From JACQFZ01 sp041485885 (GTDB lineage: Bacteria > Pseudomonadota > Gammaproteobacteria > Acidiferrobacterales > Sulfurifustaceae): a stretch of DNA of 64,000 nucleotides. Positions 34,243 to 43,398 of this stretch are shown here, piece by piece (position 1 is the stretch's first letter; each line of letters begins with the position of its first letter). The stretch is from the NCBI GenBank assembly GCA_041485885.1, contig JBGPKL010000009.1, forward strand, positions 32,230-96,229, given 5' to 3'. The position numbers and the translations under genes are program-made. The notes under the pieces were generated by a model, which was not told where the DNA came from, ran no database searches, and saw only the letters and a program-made list of their open reading frames with translations.

Positions 34243-34926
34243 CTACAAAGCCACCCTCACGAGCAGGTCTTGTCCCGTATCGGCGCCGTCGTCCACACGG
34301 CTCTCGATCACACGCCCCTTCGTCGTTACCCGTAACATCAGATCGACGCTGCGGGGCACGACGGAGAGATCGAACCGGCCATCGTGATCAGTCATCGCCA
34401 GCCGACCAAGCGCCGGCAGCTCGACCGCGGCGAACGTGATCGGGACATCGTTGCGCCCGAGAACCTTTCCCGTTAACCGTCTGAGCCTGTGCGTTCCGCG
34501 TTCTGACGACCGGGCAGCAAAACGCGGTCGCACCGGGTCCGCTTCATAGTCCCATGACACTGAAAGCAAAAACGACGGCTGTGGCCGCACACCGAGTGCG
34601 CTCCACAAGGCGGCGGAAGGCGATTCGGTATCGATCTCGACGTCCTCCCGCTCGACCGCCGCGGCCAGGACGCTACCCAACAGGCGTTGTGCACCAAGCG
34701 GATCCGACGCGCTAGCGATCACCAGATAGCGAAGCTGGAACCGCTGCGTCGAGCGCGTTGCGCCAGGCTTCGCTGGTTTCTGTCGCACATCTATGAAATA
34801 CAGGCTGATCGACGGCGTCGCTTGATTGCCGCTCGGGAGTTGAAACGTAACGTCCGGACTGTCCGCCAACCCGGCGAGCCAACGCTTGAGGTCCTGTGTC
34901 ACTTGATCGAACACGAGTTGCTCCAA
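34243..34926 (-). CDS. DUF4255-like protein with C-terminal carboxypeptidase-regulatory-like domain, 227 aa
   Basis: The N-terminal ~150 residues look like a DUF4255/Pvc16 relative (QDLKRWLAGLADSPDVTFQ; ISLYFIDVRQKPAKPG; RFQLRYLVIASASDPLGAQRLLGSVLAAAV). The C-terminal ~65 residues are a carboxypeptidase-regulatory-like beta-sandwich (GKVLGRNDVPITFAAVELPALGRLAMTDHDGRFDLS). The start appears to be TTG 34926 or GTG 34914, with no strong ribosome-binding site. It is the first gene of the eCIS transcript, giving the locus two DUF4255-type proteins. It may be a second tube terminator. Confidence 0.7.
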   Translation of the reverse strand: MEQLVFDQVTQDLKRWLAGLADSPDVTFQLPSGNQATPSISLYFIDVRQKPAKPGATRSTQRFQLRYLVIASASDPLGAQRLLGSVLAAAVEREDVEIDTESPSAALWSALGVRPQPSFLLSVSWDYEADPVRPRFAARSSERGTHRLRRLTGKVLGRNDVPITFAAVELPALGRLAMTDHDGRFDLSVVPRSVDLMLRVTTKGRVIESRVDDGADTGQDLLVRVAL

Positions 34927-35494
34927 CCGATCGAACCTGGGTGAACCTTACGCCCGGCTAGAGCTGATTCCCGCGACGTTTGTCACGGTAGCGATGTGAC
35001 ATATTCACTAGAGGCCGATGGATTCTCGAGCGCGTTTGCACGATGTAGCGGACACCGGATTTCGGCCGACGGCCGGCCGTCTTATCGGCGAGCCGCCCGA
35101 GAGCGGCCGCCCCTACGACTCCTTCCTCGCGGGGCGGAAGATGGGATGGGTTCCGACTAGGGTGAGAAGGTAAGGGCTACCCCATGACCTCTGGCACCAC
35201 ACCCTCACCTCGATCCCTCGCCGCAACGGTAGAGGGGAAACGTTACGATGAAACGCGTTGACTTGATGCCGTTCTTTTCCAATTATTCGTCAGCGTGCGG
35301 CAGTCCGACTCAAGCAAATCGAATCGCAAAAGGACCGCGCACGCGTGAAGTCTAAGCGTTCGAGTGAGCAGTGTCGGCTGCGCCGCACTGACCGATCGCG
35401 ACAGAAAGCTCTGGGCGCCGACCTTCTGAGTCGGCACCCACTGGATGCCAGAGTTCGCGTTGTGGCACGAGCCGGGAGTTGCTTGTTCTTCGCT
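34927..35494. other. Intergenic region upstream of the eCIS operon
   Basis: No convincing gene is seen in these 568 bases. The part nearest the operon holds the TGTCAC-N9-GTGACA inverted repeat and should contain the operon promoter, although I cannot pick clear -35/-10 boxes. Around 35150-35215 there are oppositely oriented GGTGAG/CTCACC-rich stretches that may fold. Confidence 0.5.
34981..35001. promoter_or_regulatory. TGTCAC-N9-GTGACA inverted repeat, candidate operator of the eCIS operon
   Basis: Perfect 6-bp arms separated by 9 nt lie 55-75 nt before the first eCIS start codon. The arms are related to, but arranged differently from, the TGTGA-N6-TCACA site of Crp-type regulators. Regulator unknown. 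Confidence 0.5.
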
Positions 35495-35848
35495 CTAACA
35501 GCCGTCCGCGCTTATTGGCATCCTCACACAACCGCCATATCCGCAGACGTTAGCGAAACATGGACTTCCGGACGTGGTGAAAATCGACAGAGTCTCGATC
35601 TCGTGCACGCGCTCAGGTTCTTTGAAGAGATCGCTAACCTTATGGCGCTCAAGTGGTTTGCCTGCCGCGTCTGTAATAAGGATACGGCTGCCTTGAAAGC
35701 GAATGTTGACGCCAGTGGCTTTATACTTATCCGGCTCCGTCCGTTGGCGATCGTCATTGGGGGCCATCGAAACACATGCAGCAAGGGAAATGGCCGTGGT
35801 AAAAATGACGAAGGCACTGCCTAAACCAGATCTCGGTTCGAATGTCAT
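35495..35848 (-). CDS. Small putative lipoprotein, 117 aa
   Basis: ATG 35848 has AGGAG six nt upstream. Residues 1-25 form a signal peptide with a lipobox (SLAAC, Cys25), so an outer-membrane or periplasmic lipoprotein is predicted. The mature part has Cys residues near the C-terminus (CFANVCGYGGCV and a final Cys). No family is recognised. It is 120 nt downstream of the FecR-TPR-receptor gene and may be cotranscribed with it. Confidence 0.6.
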   Translation of the reverse strand: MTFEPRSGLGSAFVIFTTAISLAACVSMAPNDDRQRTEPDKYKATGVNIRFQGSRILITDAAGKPLERHKVSDLFKEPERVHEIETLSIFTTSGSPCFANVCGYGGCVRMPISADGC

Positions 35849-35968
35849 ATGCTTCTCCTTTTGGTGGATTGATGTTCTCGACGAGAACTACGTAGGCGAG
35901 GAATCTAGCGTCGGTTGTCTAGCTACCTCGAATTTTCAACGTCACCACTTTATGAGTCCAAACAACCG

Positions 35969-38900
35969 CTAAAACACCATCGATACGCGCACGAATGTTA
36001 TTCGCTCGGGGACAAAACGCGGCCTACCGGGATCGGTGTCTTGATAGTGGAACTTCTCGCCAAAAAGGTTCTTTGCCCCAACCGTTACGAAACCTCGTCG
36101 GCCGGGCAGGCGATACTCAACTTCGGCGTCGGTCACCCAGAATTGATCGTGCCCAGGAGCGCTTGTAGCCGTCGTCAAATTGGAAAATACGCCCTGTTGA
36201 TCCACATGAGTGGTTCGTAGTCGCGCGGTGATCCCACCCGCCCCAAAGTACCGCACGGAGAGCGGAAGCCGGTTGGTCCTGCTGTTAACGATCTCATTTA
36301 GCTGGAAATCGGTACCCCGATCTAACTTTTCATACTCGTACTCCGTTCCAATCGCGAACCTCGTGTCGGGTGTCCAGTACAAGTAGGCGCGTGCAATATG
36401 TTCAGACCAGCGCGCTTCCTCGGGCTGGGACGTGAGTAGATCGGTAAAGGGAACCCAGAGATGGCGGCTCGTCGATTCTAGACCGCCCTGTAAGGTAGCG
36501 GCGAATCGATGATTGATCGCTAACCCGCTACGGTATGAATCCGTTCCACCAGCTGGATCGTCAAAAAATTGATTGAACCCAGCGACGACGGTTGGCTCAA
36601 CGGTTTGATTGGACACGAGCGACCGCTTCAACGTCCGAAAGGCGGCGACACGAAGGGTGGTGCCTTCGTCGATATCCCATGTTAAACCGAGCTTCGGATT
36701 TACGTGGTCACGAGTAATTTGACGATCTCTGAACCGGTCTGCACTGGCGCCGAGAACGACATGAGCATCGCTCCTAACGTGAAAGTAGGAATACAGGTAC
36801 GCGTTGTTGTGCCGGATCTCCACCGGCTGCGGAAACTCGCATGTCGGAAATGGGCAAGGAAAAGCAAACTCAACCACGGTAAGCTGTGTCCCCTTGGCGT
36901 CATAGTGGCCACCACCGGCAATGGTATGGAATCCTCCTCCACGAAATAAGTGCTGCACTTCGATGCCACGACTCTCTAGCTGCTCTGAAAATTTTGTCGT
37001 GCTGCCGAAAGCCGGAAACGTTTCATTTTGGATGAATGTAGAGTCCTGAGAACTTGCGGAAATAACTAGATCGGATCCCGGGATTAACGCGTGATGGAGA
37101 CCGAGACGTCGGAAATTTGTTTCCCGCAACTCGCGACGCAGCGCGCTGAAATTGTTTGGATCGAAACGAAGCACAACATCGCCATTTTCTCTTTTCAGAT
37201 CACGCGCCTCCGCCTGTAGGGACGTCGAGGGAGACAATTGTCCCTGCACAAAGGCGGTGTTGATCCATTGGTCTATGTCGTTGTTCGTGCGAAATCCCTC
37301 CGTTCGATAATCCAATCGTCCGAGACTATAAGACACCCTATCCTGCAGCCCGGATTGCACGACTTCATAACCGCGCGTATCTTCGCTGCCGGCAATTCCC
37401 GTCGCTTGCAATACGAACCGATCGCGGTGAAACAGCGATGTATATTCGTTCAGGCTGCCGTCAGTGGGACCCGCGCCGTCGAGGATAAACAAATTGGCCT
37501 CGGTTATTTGCGGCTGGATCGGGTTGATGTTGAGCGGCTGTAGAAGCTGCGCCTGCATGAGTTCGCTAACACGCGCAACCTCGTGTCCTGGCAACGCCGA
37601 ATAGGAATCCGCCAAAAACCGGTGCGCAGAGTAATTGGTGGGATCTGCAATTACCGATTTCCATCCTTCCACCAACGCCAGCTGCTGAAACCCGAGATCG
37701 GCGTAAACACGTGCGAGACTCGCACTGCGCGCCGCCAAATCCTGATCCAACAGTAGTCGCGAACGATACACGGCGCGGTTGTCGTTTAGCTCGATCGACT
37801 TTTGTAGATCGCGTAGGGCCTCGACCGGTCGATTCTCGGTCTGCTTGCGGATGGCGTCGTAGAAGAATGGCGTCGGGTCTGCCGGATCGAGAGTTTTGGC
37901 GAGCGCGAACTGGGATTCGGCGAGACGCCCGCGCTTTTCCTCGTAATAAGCCTTACCGAGATAGCTCCGGATGAGGGCATTGTTAGGATCGAGAATCGCC
38001 GCGATCTCTATTTCGCGGCGCCCGGCCGCGAGGTCGCCGGTTCGGATAATGGCGAGCCCCAATCCCAGTCGCGGCATGGCGTCGGCTGAGTCCGACGTGA
38101 TCGCTTGCTCGAACTCATTGCGTGCTCGCGCCACATCCATGCTTGAGAGATAGACAAACCCCAACATCGTGCGAGCGCGGGATGAACGCGGGCTAAGCTC
38201 GAGCGCCCGTTGCGCCGCCTCGCGCGCGTGGAGCGTGTCTCCGAGCGACAACTGTAGCTCTGCCAAGCGTGCCCATACCAGAGAATCGTCCTGGTCCAAA
38301 TTCAGCGCGCGGCTCACGCTACCCGCGGCGCCTTGGATGTCGAACAGTCCTTGTTGCGCGTAGGACAAAGCAATCCACGCGGGAACCGATTGCGCATCCG
38401 CGTCGACAGCCTCACGCGCAAGCGCGATCGAGCGTTCCTTCTCGTTTTGCGACAACGCAATCAGCGACCGTAACGCTAGAGCGTGCGCGTTACCGGGTGC
38501 GAGCCGTTGCGCGCGCTCGATGTCGGCGGCCGCCTCGTCGACACGCCCGACTATCAGACGTAGCGCGGCTCGATGAGCGAAGAATCGGCCATCGGAGGGT
38601 TCCACTACGGCGGAAATAGCGCTAAACGCGGCGCCAATATCGCTGTTCTCATAGGCCGTGAGCGATGCCACCATCGCTTCGTGCCAAGGAGATGAGTCGC
38701 GCACGGTTAGCACACGGCGATCGAGAAGCGGCGGGTAATAAAGCGCCCACTGCACGGCGTCACGCGGACGCACTCCGATGCGCGCCTGCGGTGGCTGGCC
38801 GACGCCTGCCGCCGCCGACTGCCCGGGTCCGAGTACGAGACTTCCATAGGAATTCTCTGCCAGCACGCGGCCTTCAAGTACCGTGACACTTCCCTCGGTC

Positions 38901-39346
38901 TGCGTCACGCTGACGACGAACTCGGTGCCTTCAATCGCGGCATTCACGAACGGTGTCTTGATCTTGAGTGCTCCCGGCACACGGCTGATGATCTCGACGA
39001 TGCCCGAGAAAATATCAAGCCACGAGTCCTGCGGTTGTGCGAGGCCCGATAGTGTGAGCGTGGTTAGCTGATCGAGACGCAGAAGCGTCTCGTTACGCAG
39101 GACTAGCGCGGCGCGCGACTCGGCACCTACTCGGATCCTATCTCCCGGGCAGAGCGTTTCATGCAGCGTAACCCCGCGCCACGGGTCGGTATCGCCGACG
39201 CGTGTCTGCACTTGTCCTTGGATCGATTCGACGCGCGCCACCCATGAGTCACAGCGCGAGGGTTCGGCGCTTAGCGATGGGGAGATGAATAGGGACGTAA
39301 ACGCGGCAAACATCAGCGCGTTCATCCATGATGGTGGCGTCCTCAT
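35969..39346 (-). CDS. FecR-TPR-TonB-receptor-like fusion protein, 1125 aa
   Basis: Signal peptide at 1-27. Residues about 38-170 are a FecR-type domain (TLHETLCPGDRIRVGAESRAALVLRNETLLRL; IKTPFVNAAIEGTEFVVSV). Residues about 230-640 are TPR-type repeats (ALSPRSSRARTMLGFVYLS; ALDPNNALIRSYLGKAYYEE). The last ~450 residues are amphipathic beta-strands ending in RPRFVPERITFVRVSMVF with C-terminal Phe, as in outer-membrane barrels of TonB-dependent receptors; no plug domain is evident. Such fusions occur beside CHASE2 cyclases, as here. It may sense an outer-membrane or periplasmic ligand; the ligand is unknown. Confidence 0.8.
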   Translation of the reverse strand: MRTPPSWMNALMFAAFTSLFISPSLSAEPSRCDSWVARVESIQGQVQTRVGDTDPWRGVTLHETLCPGDRIRVGAESRAALVLRNETLLRLDQLTTLTLSGLAQPQDSWLDIFSGIVEIISRVPGALKIKTPFVNAAIEGTEFVVSVTQTEGSVTVLEGRVLAENSYGSLVLGPGQSAAAGVGQPPQARIGVRPRDAVQWALYYPPLLDRRVLTVRDSSPWHEAMVASLTAYENSDIGAAFSAISAVVEPSDGRFFAHRAALRLIVGRVDEAAADIERAQRLAPGNAHALALRSLIALSQNEKERSIALAREAVDADAQSVPAWIALSYAQQGLFDIQGAAGSVSRALNLDQDDSLVWARLAELQLSLGDTLHAREAAQRALELSPRSSRARTMLGFVYLSSMDVARARNEFEQAITSDSADAMPRLGLGLAIIRTGDLAAGRREIEIAAILDPNNALIRSYLGKAYYEEKRGRLAESQFALAKTLDPADPTPFFYDAIRKQTENRPVEALRDLQKSIELNDNRAVYRSRLLLDQDLAARSASLARVYADLGFQQLALVEGWKSVIADPTNYSAHRFLADSYSALPGHEVARVSELMQAQLLQPLNINPIQPQITEANLFILDGAGPTDGSLNEYTSLFHRDRFVLQATGIAGSEDTRGYEVVQSGLQDRVSYSLGRLDYRTEGFRTNNDIDQWINTAFVQGQLSPSTSLQAEARDLKRENGDVVLRFDPNNFSALRRELRETNFRRLGLHHALIPGSDLVISASSQDSTFIQNETFPAFGSTTKFSEQLESRGIEVQHLFRGGGFHTIAGGGHYDAKGTQLTVVEFAFPCPFPTCEFPQPVEIRHNNAYLYSYFHVRSDAHVVLGASADRFRDRQITRDHVNPKLGLTWDIDEGTTLRVAAFRTLKRSLVSNQTVEPTVVAGFNQFFDDPAGGTDSYRSGLAINHRFAATLQGGLESTSRHLWVPFTDLLTSQPEEARWSEHIARAYLYWTPDTRFAIGTEYEYEKLDRGTDFQLNEIVNSRTNRLPLSVRYFGAGGITARLRTTHVDQQGVFSNLTTATSAPGHDQFWVTDAEVEYRLPGRRGFVTVGAKNLFGEKFHYQDTDPGRPRFVPERITFVRVSMVF

Positions 39347-39671
39347 TCCCGCAGCAATCCTTATCCCGCAACTTTATTATGTTGTTGATCAGCACTGGCT
39401 GCGGGCAAAAATCGCCGACGAGCAGGTCCGACTAGTGAGTGCGTTCCATGCACAGACTTGTGCTTCACACGCGCAGCTAGGATCAAAAGTGCTCGCGCCG
39501 CGTCGGGACAGCAGGGATCGGCGCTACGTGCCTATTTTTTTATAATCGCCAGCGAACGGTTCCGCTGAAGGCGCAATCATTCTACGTAGAAACAGTAGGG
39601 GTTTGTCAACTAATCAGACCCGCTGAGGTTGCCGGGACGAGCCTCGCGCATCAGGCACGGAATTGGTGCAA
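39347..39671. other. Intergenic region between cyclase and FecR-TPR gene, with shared 12-mer
   Basis: No gene is supported. It holds GGTTCCGCTGAA at 39558-39569, identical to a 12-mer between the cyclase and Crp genes (41958-41969), and a 12-bp palindrome TTCTACGTAGAA at 39580-39591. Both are candidate regulatory sites for the FecR-TPR gene. Confidence 0.45.
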
Positions 39672-41888
39672 CTACAACCCGCCTATGCTGGCCTTGCCGT
39701 CTTTACTAATGATAATGGTTCCAGCCCAGTCCGCGGCGGGTCGTTGGGCAGAATATTGTCGGACTAGTGAGGCGTAGAAGTGCGAGGGGCCATCTTCCGG
39801 ATGAGCCTGCTCCAACCGCGAAAACACCGTTTCGGCCTCGGCCCAGCGTTGCGCGCGAAACATCTGCAACCCCTCCGCAAAATCTGCGCAGAGCCGCCGC
39901 ATACCGTCTTCCTGGACATCGAACTCGGATAGCAGCTCGTACATGCAAAGGTGAGACGACTTACCCGCAAGCAGAAACGTACCCAATTCGCGCGCCGCCA
40001 GGTCCGCAACGTCGCATATGCCTTCGCGCGAAGCGATAACGTGCGTGCCAAGAACCTTGTTCAGTTCCTGGATGCGCGTGGTGGTGTTCGCCACGTCACC
40101 AACCGCGCGATACTCATAGCGCTCCCCAGCGCCGATATTGCCTAGCAGTATTTGACCGGCATGCACTCCGATGCGTGTGGGCAGTGCAGCGGCACGCCGT
40201 ATTTCGCAAGCCGCGAGACAAGCGGCGCGACGCAGTGCGACGTCCGGTTGGGGCGCAGTCCAGACCGCGAACATCGCGTCCCCAACGACGTCGGAAACGA
40301 TTCCGCCACGCGCCTTCACCCGAGCAAACATCGCGCCGTAGTAGTCGTTCAGCAACGCACCGAGCTCCCGTGGGTCCATCCGCTCTGCCAACGCGGTATA
40401 TTGCGACGCGTCCGTCGACAAACATATGCCATACACTACCTTTCCACGGGCTGCGACATCCCCAACGCTCTTCACAATCTCATCGATCGCACCGACCGGT
40501 AAGTAATAGCCGAACGCGCGGCGGATTTGCCTGCGCTCCTGATTCGCATCTGCATATCGCCAGAATATCGCGACAAATAGGGCGAGCGGTGCTTGCAGCA
40601 GTAGTGGCGTAACAAGCGGAAACCATACCGCTTTGGAATTGAATTCCGCCTGGGCGAGCGCTACGTAGACGGCCACCGCGCTGAGACAACTAAGTACGGC
40701 CAGAGGCACAGGCGCGGCACGTAGAATTGCGCCGATCAATAACCCCCACAAAACCAGCACGCTTATCTGCTCGGAGAAACTTAGAGGCCTGACTGGAAGA
40801 TCCTCTATCAAGTTGCCGAAAGCGGTGGCGGCGAGCTCCACGCCACTGATATCGAGACCTGATGCAAGCGAGTACACCGTGTAGAACCCGTCTTTCTGCG
40901 TCGGCTGCTCAGCGGCCGCGAACCCGACAAAAACTGCCTTACCGCGTAGGTCCACGTTTGGTACTCCGTCTCCCAACGCCCGATGGTAAGGGATCATCGT
41001 GATGCTGCGCGGTGGCCCATAAAAGTTGAGATAGAAACTGTTACCGCCCTGATATAGACGGACCAAAGCCCTTAGGAGGCGGCCGTCGGCGTGCGTCGGA
41101 TAGGGCGGCACATTCTCGATACGGGAGAGCAACTCGGAGGCCAGCCTTGTGTCGCTGGAAAATATGCGTCGCAACCGATAGATAAGGTTTACGACACCGT
41201 GCGTATCCAACACCTCGGCAGCGGTAGCCGGCAGGTCCAACGCCGGACGCAACGCAAGCAATCGCTCACGCAACTCGTCGTAAACTCCAAGACTATAGAG
41301 CTGAAGCATCACCACCGGAAACGTAGGCGCGTCCCCCGCTTCCGACTTGAAGTTCCAGACTCGATCGACCTTGGCGGGAACTTTGGGGAGCGGAAATGGA
41401 GCGAGCGCCGCAGCGCCCTTGGCAAAAGAAGCCGGCGGGGGGACAAGGCGTTCGAGCACGAACTCGCCCGCGGGCACCTGAAGCGTCTTCTTGTTCAAAG
41501 ACTCGAACAGAACTACGTTACCGGCGCGCGCGATCGCGGAGGCAAAGATACGGTCTTCTTCTGGCGCACGAAACCCATCAAACATTATGTCGAAACCTAT
41601 GGCAGTTGCTCCTGCCCGTTCCAATTGATCGATCAGGCGCCCGTGGAGCGCGCGCGACCAGCGCCTAGGATCATCCGGTAGCTTAAGGAGATGGGCCGAC
41701 GGGCCATCAAGCGTGACAATGACGACTTCAGGCGGCGCTGGCCGTGACCCACGCCAGGCGAACAACCAATCCAAACCGATAGTCTCTTCCAGTTCCCAGG
41801 CCAACGGGGTCGGAGCGACGATCGCGCCCACCAGCGCAACAGACAGACCCATAATTGCCGCCTTCACCCATCGGCGTAAACTCTTCAC
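39672..41888 (-). CDS. CHASE2-domain adenylate/guanylate cyclase, 738 aa
   Basis: GTG start at 41888. After a membrane segment (about 11-30), residues 35-360 form a CHASE2 extracytoplasmic sensor (GLDWLFAWRGSRPAPPEVVIVTLD; AIGFDIMFD; DLRGKAVFVGF). Three membrane segments follow (about 385-460), then a class III cyclase domain (about 495-660). That domain has metal-binding Asp in STDASQYTALAE and VGDAMFAVW, and the transition-state Asn/Arg in VANTTTRIQ. It makes cAMP or cGMP; the substrate-specifying residues were not assigned. It is divergent from a Crp-type gene 95 nt away. Confidence 0.92.
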   Translation of the reverse strand: MKSLRRWVKAAIMGLSVALVGAIVAPTPLAWELEETIGLDWLFAWRGSRPAPPEVVIVTLDGPSAHLLKLPDDPRRWSRALHGRLIDQLERAGATAIGFDIMFDGFRAPEEDRIFASAIARAGNVVLFESLNKKTLQVPAGEFVLERLVPPPASFAKGAAALAPFPLPKVPAKVDRVWNFKSEAGDAPTFPVVMLQLYSLGVYDELRERLLALRPALDLPATAAEVLDTHGVVNLIYRLRRIFSSDTRLASELLSRIENVPPYPTHADGRLLRALVRLYQGGNSFYLNFYGPPRSITMIPYHRALGDGVPNVDLRGKAVFVGFAAAEQPTQKDGFYTVYSLASGLDISGVELAATAFGNLIEDLPVRPLSFSEQISVLVLWGLLIGAILRAAPVPLAVLSCLSAVAVYVALAQAEFNSKAVWFPLVTPLLLQAPLALFVAIFWRYADANQERRQIRRAFGYYLPVGAIDEIVKSVGDVAARGKVVYGICLSTDASQYTALAERMDPRELGALLNDYYGAMFARVKARGGIVSDVVGDAMFAVWTAPQPDVALRRAACLAACEIRRAAALPTRIGVHAGQILLGNIGAGERYEYRAVGDVANTTTRIQELNKVLGTHVIASREGICDVADLAARELGTFLLAGKSSHLCMYELLSEFDVQEDGMRRLCADFAEGLQMFRAQRWAEAETVFSRLEQAHPEDGPSHFYASLVRQYSAQRPAADWAGTIIISKDGKASIGGL

Positions 41889-41957
41889 GTCCTTGCCACT
41901 CCCGGCCTTGTCATTTCCACGCGATCATCCATAATTTCGCGAAGCTTCAGGTTATGG

Positions 41958-41969
41958 GGTTCCGCTGAA
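41958..41969 (+). promoter_or_regulatory. 12-mer GGTTCCGCTGAA in the cyclase/Crp divergent intergenic region
   Basis: Identical to the 12-mer at 39558-39569 upstream of the FecR-TPR gene, in the same orientation and followed shortly by GCAAT in both. It lies in the 95-nt divergent promoter region and is a candidate shared operator. Confidence 0.4.
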
Positions 41970-41983
41970 CGCAATAGTATAGA

Positions 41984-42661
41984 GTGACCCACGTCATGGA
42001 AGTGCAAGCTGACAGCGTCTTGACCGGTATTCCACTCTTCGCCGGGTTGAGCAAGGGAGCCTTAACAATAATTTCCAGCCACGCGTCGACGAAGAGTCAT
42101 CCTAAGAATACCGTCATCCTCAGTGAAGGCGATAAGACCGATTCCTTATACGTTATCTTATCCGGGCGCGTTAAGGCCTACGCCAGCGACGAGGACGGCA
42201 AGGAGATCATTCTGAGCCTCCAGGGGCCTGGTGAGTACTTCGGCGAAATGGCGTTGTTGGACGAAGGCCCGCGCTCCGCCTCTGTGATGACGCTCGAACC
42301 CACCCGCCTTGCCATAATTTCCAAGCAGACCTTTCGCGAGTGCCTTGCCAACAACCCCAACATCAGCTTTGACCTGATCCGCCAGCTCGTGCTTCGAGGA
42401 CGTCGGCTAACCGACAGCGTAAAGAGCCTGGGACTAAACGATGTGTATGCTCGGATGGTGCGAAAACTACTCGATTTTGCGACCGAACGCGACGGCGAGC
42501 TCGTCATCGAGCAGCGCCTGACCCATCAAGACATCGCCAACATGGTCGGGTCGTCTCGCGAGATGGTGAGTCGGATCATGAAAGAACTCTCTCGAGGCGG
42601 GTATATCGCCGTCGCGGATAAGAAAATCACTATCAAGAAGCAACTACCCACTGCTTGGTAA
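41984..42661 (+). CDS. Crp/Fnr-family transcriptional regulator, 225 aa
   Basis: Starts at GTG 41984 or ATG 41996. The N-terminal cNMP-binding domain has the phosphate-binding cassette FGEMALLDEGPRSASV (Gly-Glu and Arg-Ser as in cAMP-binding Crp). The C-terminal HTH is LTHQDIANMVGSSREMVSRIMKEL, a typical Crp recognition helix. No N-terminal Cys cluster of FNR is present, so it is not an Fe-S oxygen sensor. As the only plus-strand gene for many kb, divergent from the cyclase, it is probably the receptor for the cyclase product. Confidence 0.93.
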   Translation: MTHVMEVQADSVLTGIPLFAGLSKGALTIISSHASTKSHPKNTVILSEGDKTDSLYVILSGRVKAYASDEDGKEIILSLQGPGEYFGEMALLDEGPRSASVMTLEPTRLAIISKQTFRECLANNPNISFDLIRQLVLRGRRLTDSVKSLGLNDVYARMVRKLLDFATERDGELVIEQRLTHQDIANMVGSSREMVSRIMKELSRGGYIAVADKKITIKKQLPTAW

Positions 42662-42843
42662 TAGTTAATTTCAGGAATTGCGTCTCCGCATATCGAGCTT
42701 GCCCAAAGACTCTAACGATCTCACCCCAAAGACAAACGCTGGCGAGGGTTTCAAGACTAACCTGAACGCAAAAGTACTTCTGCTAACGCAAGCAGCGGTC
42801 GCGGTCTAAAATTAGCAACCGCTTACGTGAATTGCCAAATAAA

Positions 42844-42893
42844 TGGCGCGCCCGGAGAGATTCGAACTCCCGACCACCTGGTTCGTAGCCAGA
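42844..42893 (-). pseudogene. 3' fragment of tRNA-Arg(ACG), att-like remnant
   Basis: On the minus strand the sequence reads as the anticodon stem-loop (CTGG-CTACGAA-CCAG, anticodon ACG), variable loop, T-arm with TTCGAAT, the acceptor 3' strand CGGGCGC and GCCA. The 5' half (acceptor GCGCCCG and D-arm) is absent upstream. Partial 3' tRNA ends usually mark the attachment site of an integrated element; no integrase is seen next to it. The rest of 42662-43106 shows no other gene. Confidence 0.75.
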
Positions 42894-43106
42894 TAATTGG
42901 TTCCCACCATTAGCCATCCACTTCAAACAGTTATCGCACAAAAGTTGTCCGATATTTTCCTTACTTGGTGCACCCAAAACACGTGAAATACCGACACCCG
43001 CTTAAAAGTTATCGGACAGTTTTTGCCGGACTTAGTAACCCGTCATGTCTGTTGGGACGCCCGTTGCACACCGAGTCCGGCCCCAGCTTCGACGTACCTG
43101 ACAAGG

Positions 43107-43370
43107 ATGATTATGGTGTCTCACTACTCCAGACTCTCAGCCGAGGACCGCCAAGTGGTGGCCCGAATATGCCAGTGGCTACGGCCGATACGACTAACCA
43201 GCGAAATCGTTGCCCGCCCCTCGTGGCCCTGGCCGTCCAAGTACGTTGTCATTGAGCACTTGCGCAAAGAAGTGGCGTACCGAAACGAAGCGCTAAAGCC
43301 GCTAATGTCGATGCTTGCCGAAATCGCCGTTGACGAGTATCTGGAGGAGGAGCGTCTGAAACAGGCGTAA
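43107..43370 (+). CDS. Hypothetical protein, 87 aa
   Basis: ATG 43107 or ATG 43113 (the latter with an AAGGA upstream) begins a short charged protein with WPWPSKYVVIEHLRKEVAYR and a C-terminal Glu/Leu-rich helix (LAEIAVDEYLEEERLKQA). No family is recognised and codon usage is ordinary. It is isolated between the tRNA fragment and the mercury operon, so it is only moderately supported. Confidence 0.4.
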   Translation: MIMVSHYSRLSAEDRQVVARICQWLRPIRLTSEIVARPSWPWPSKYVVIEHLRKEVAYRNEALKPLMSMLAEIAVDEYLEEERLKQA

Positions 43371-43398
43371 GCGTTGGACCTAGCTATCCCGTCCTGCC

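Noticed and set aside
35150..35240. GGTGAG/CTCACC-rich stretch as a terminator or repeat family
   Set aside because: Arms are loosely matched and no U-run follows; cannot be supported from one copy.
42783..42977. 64-aa minus-strand ORF with GREFESLRAR
   Set aside because: It is the translated tRNA 3' end, a well-known artefact, not a protein.
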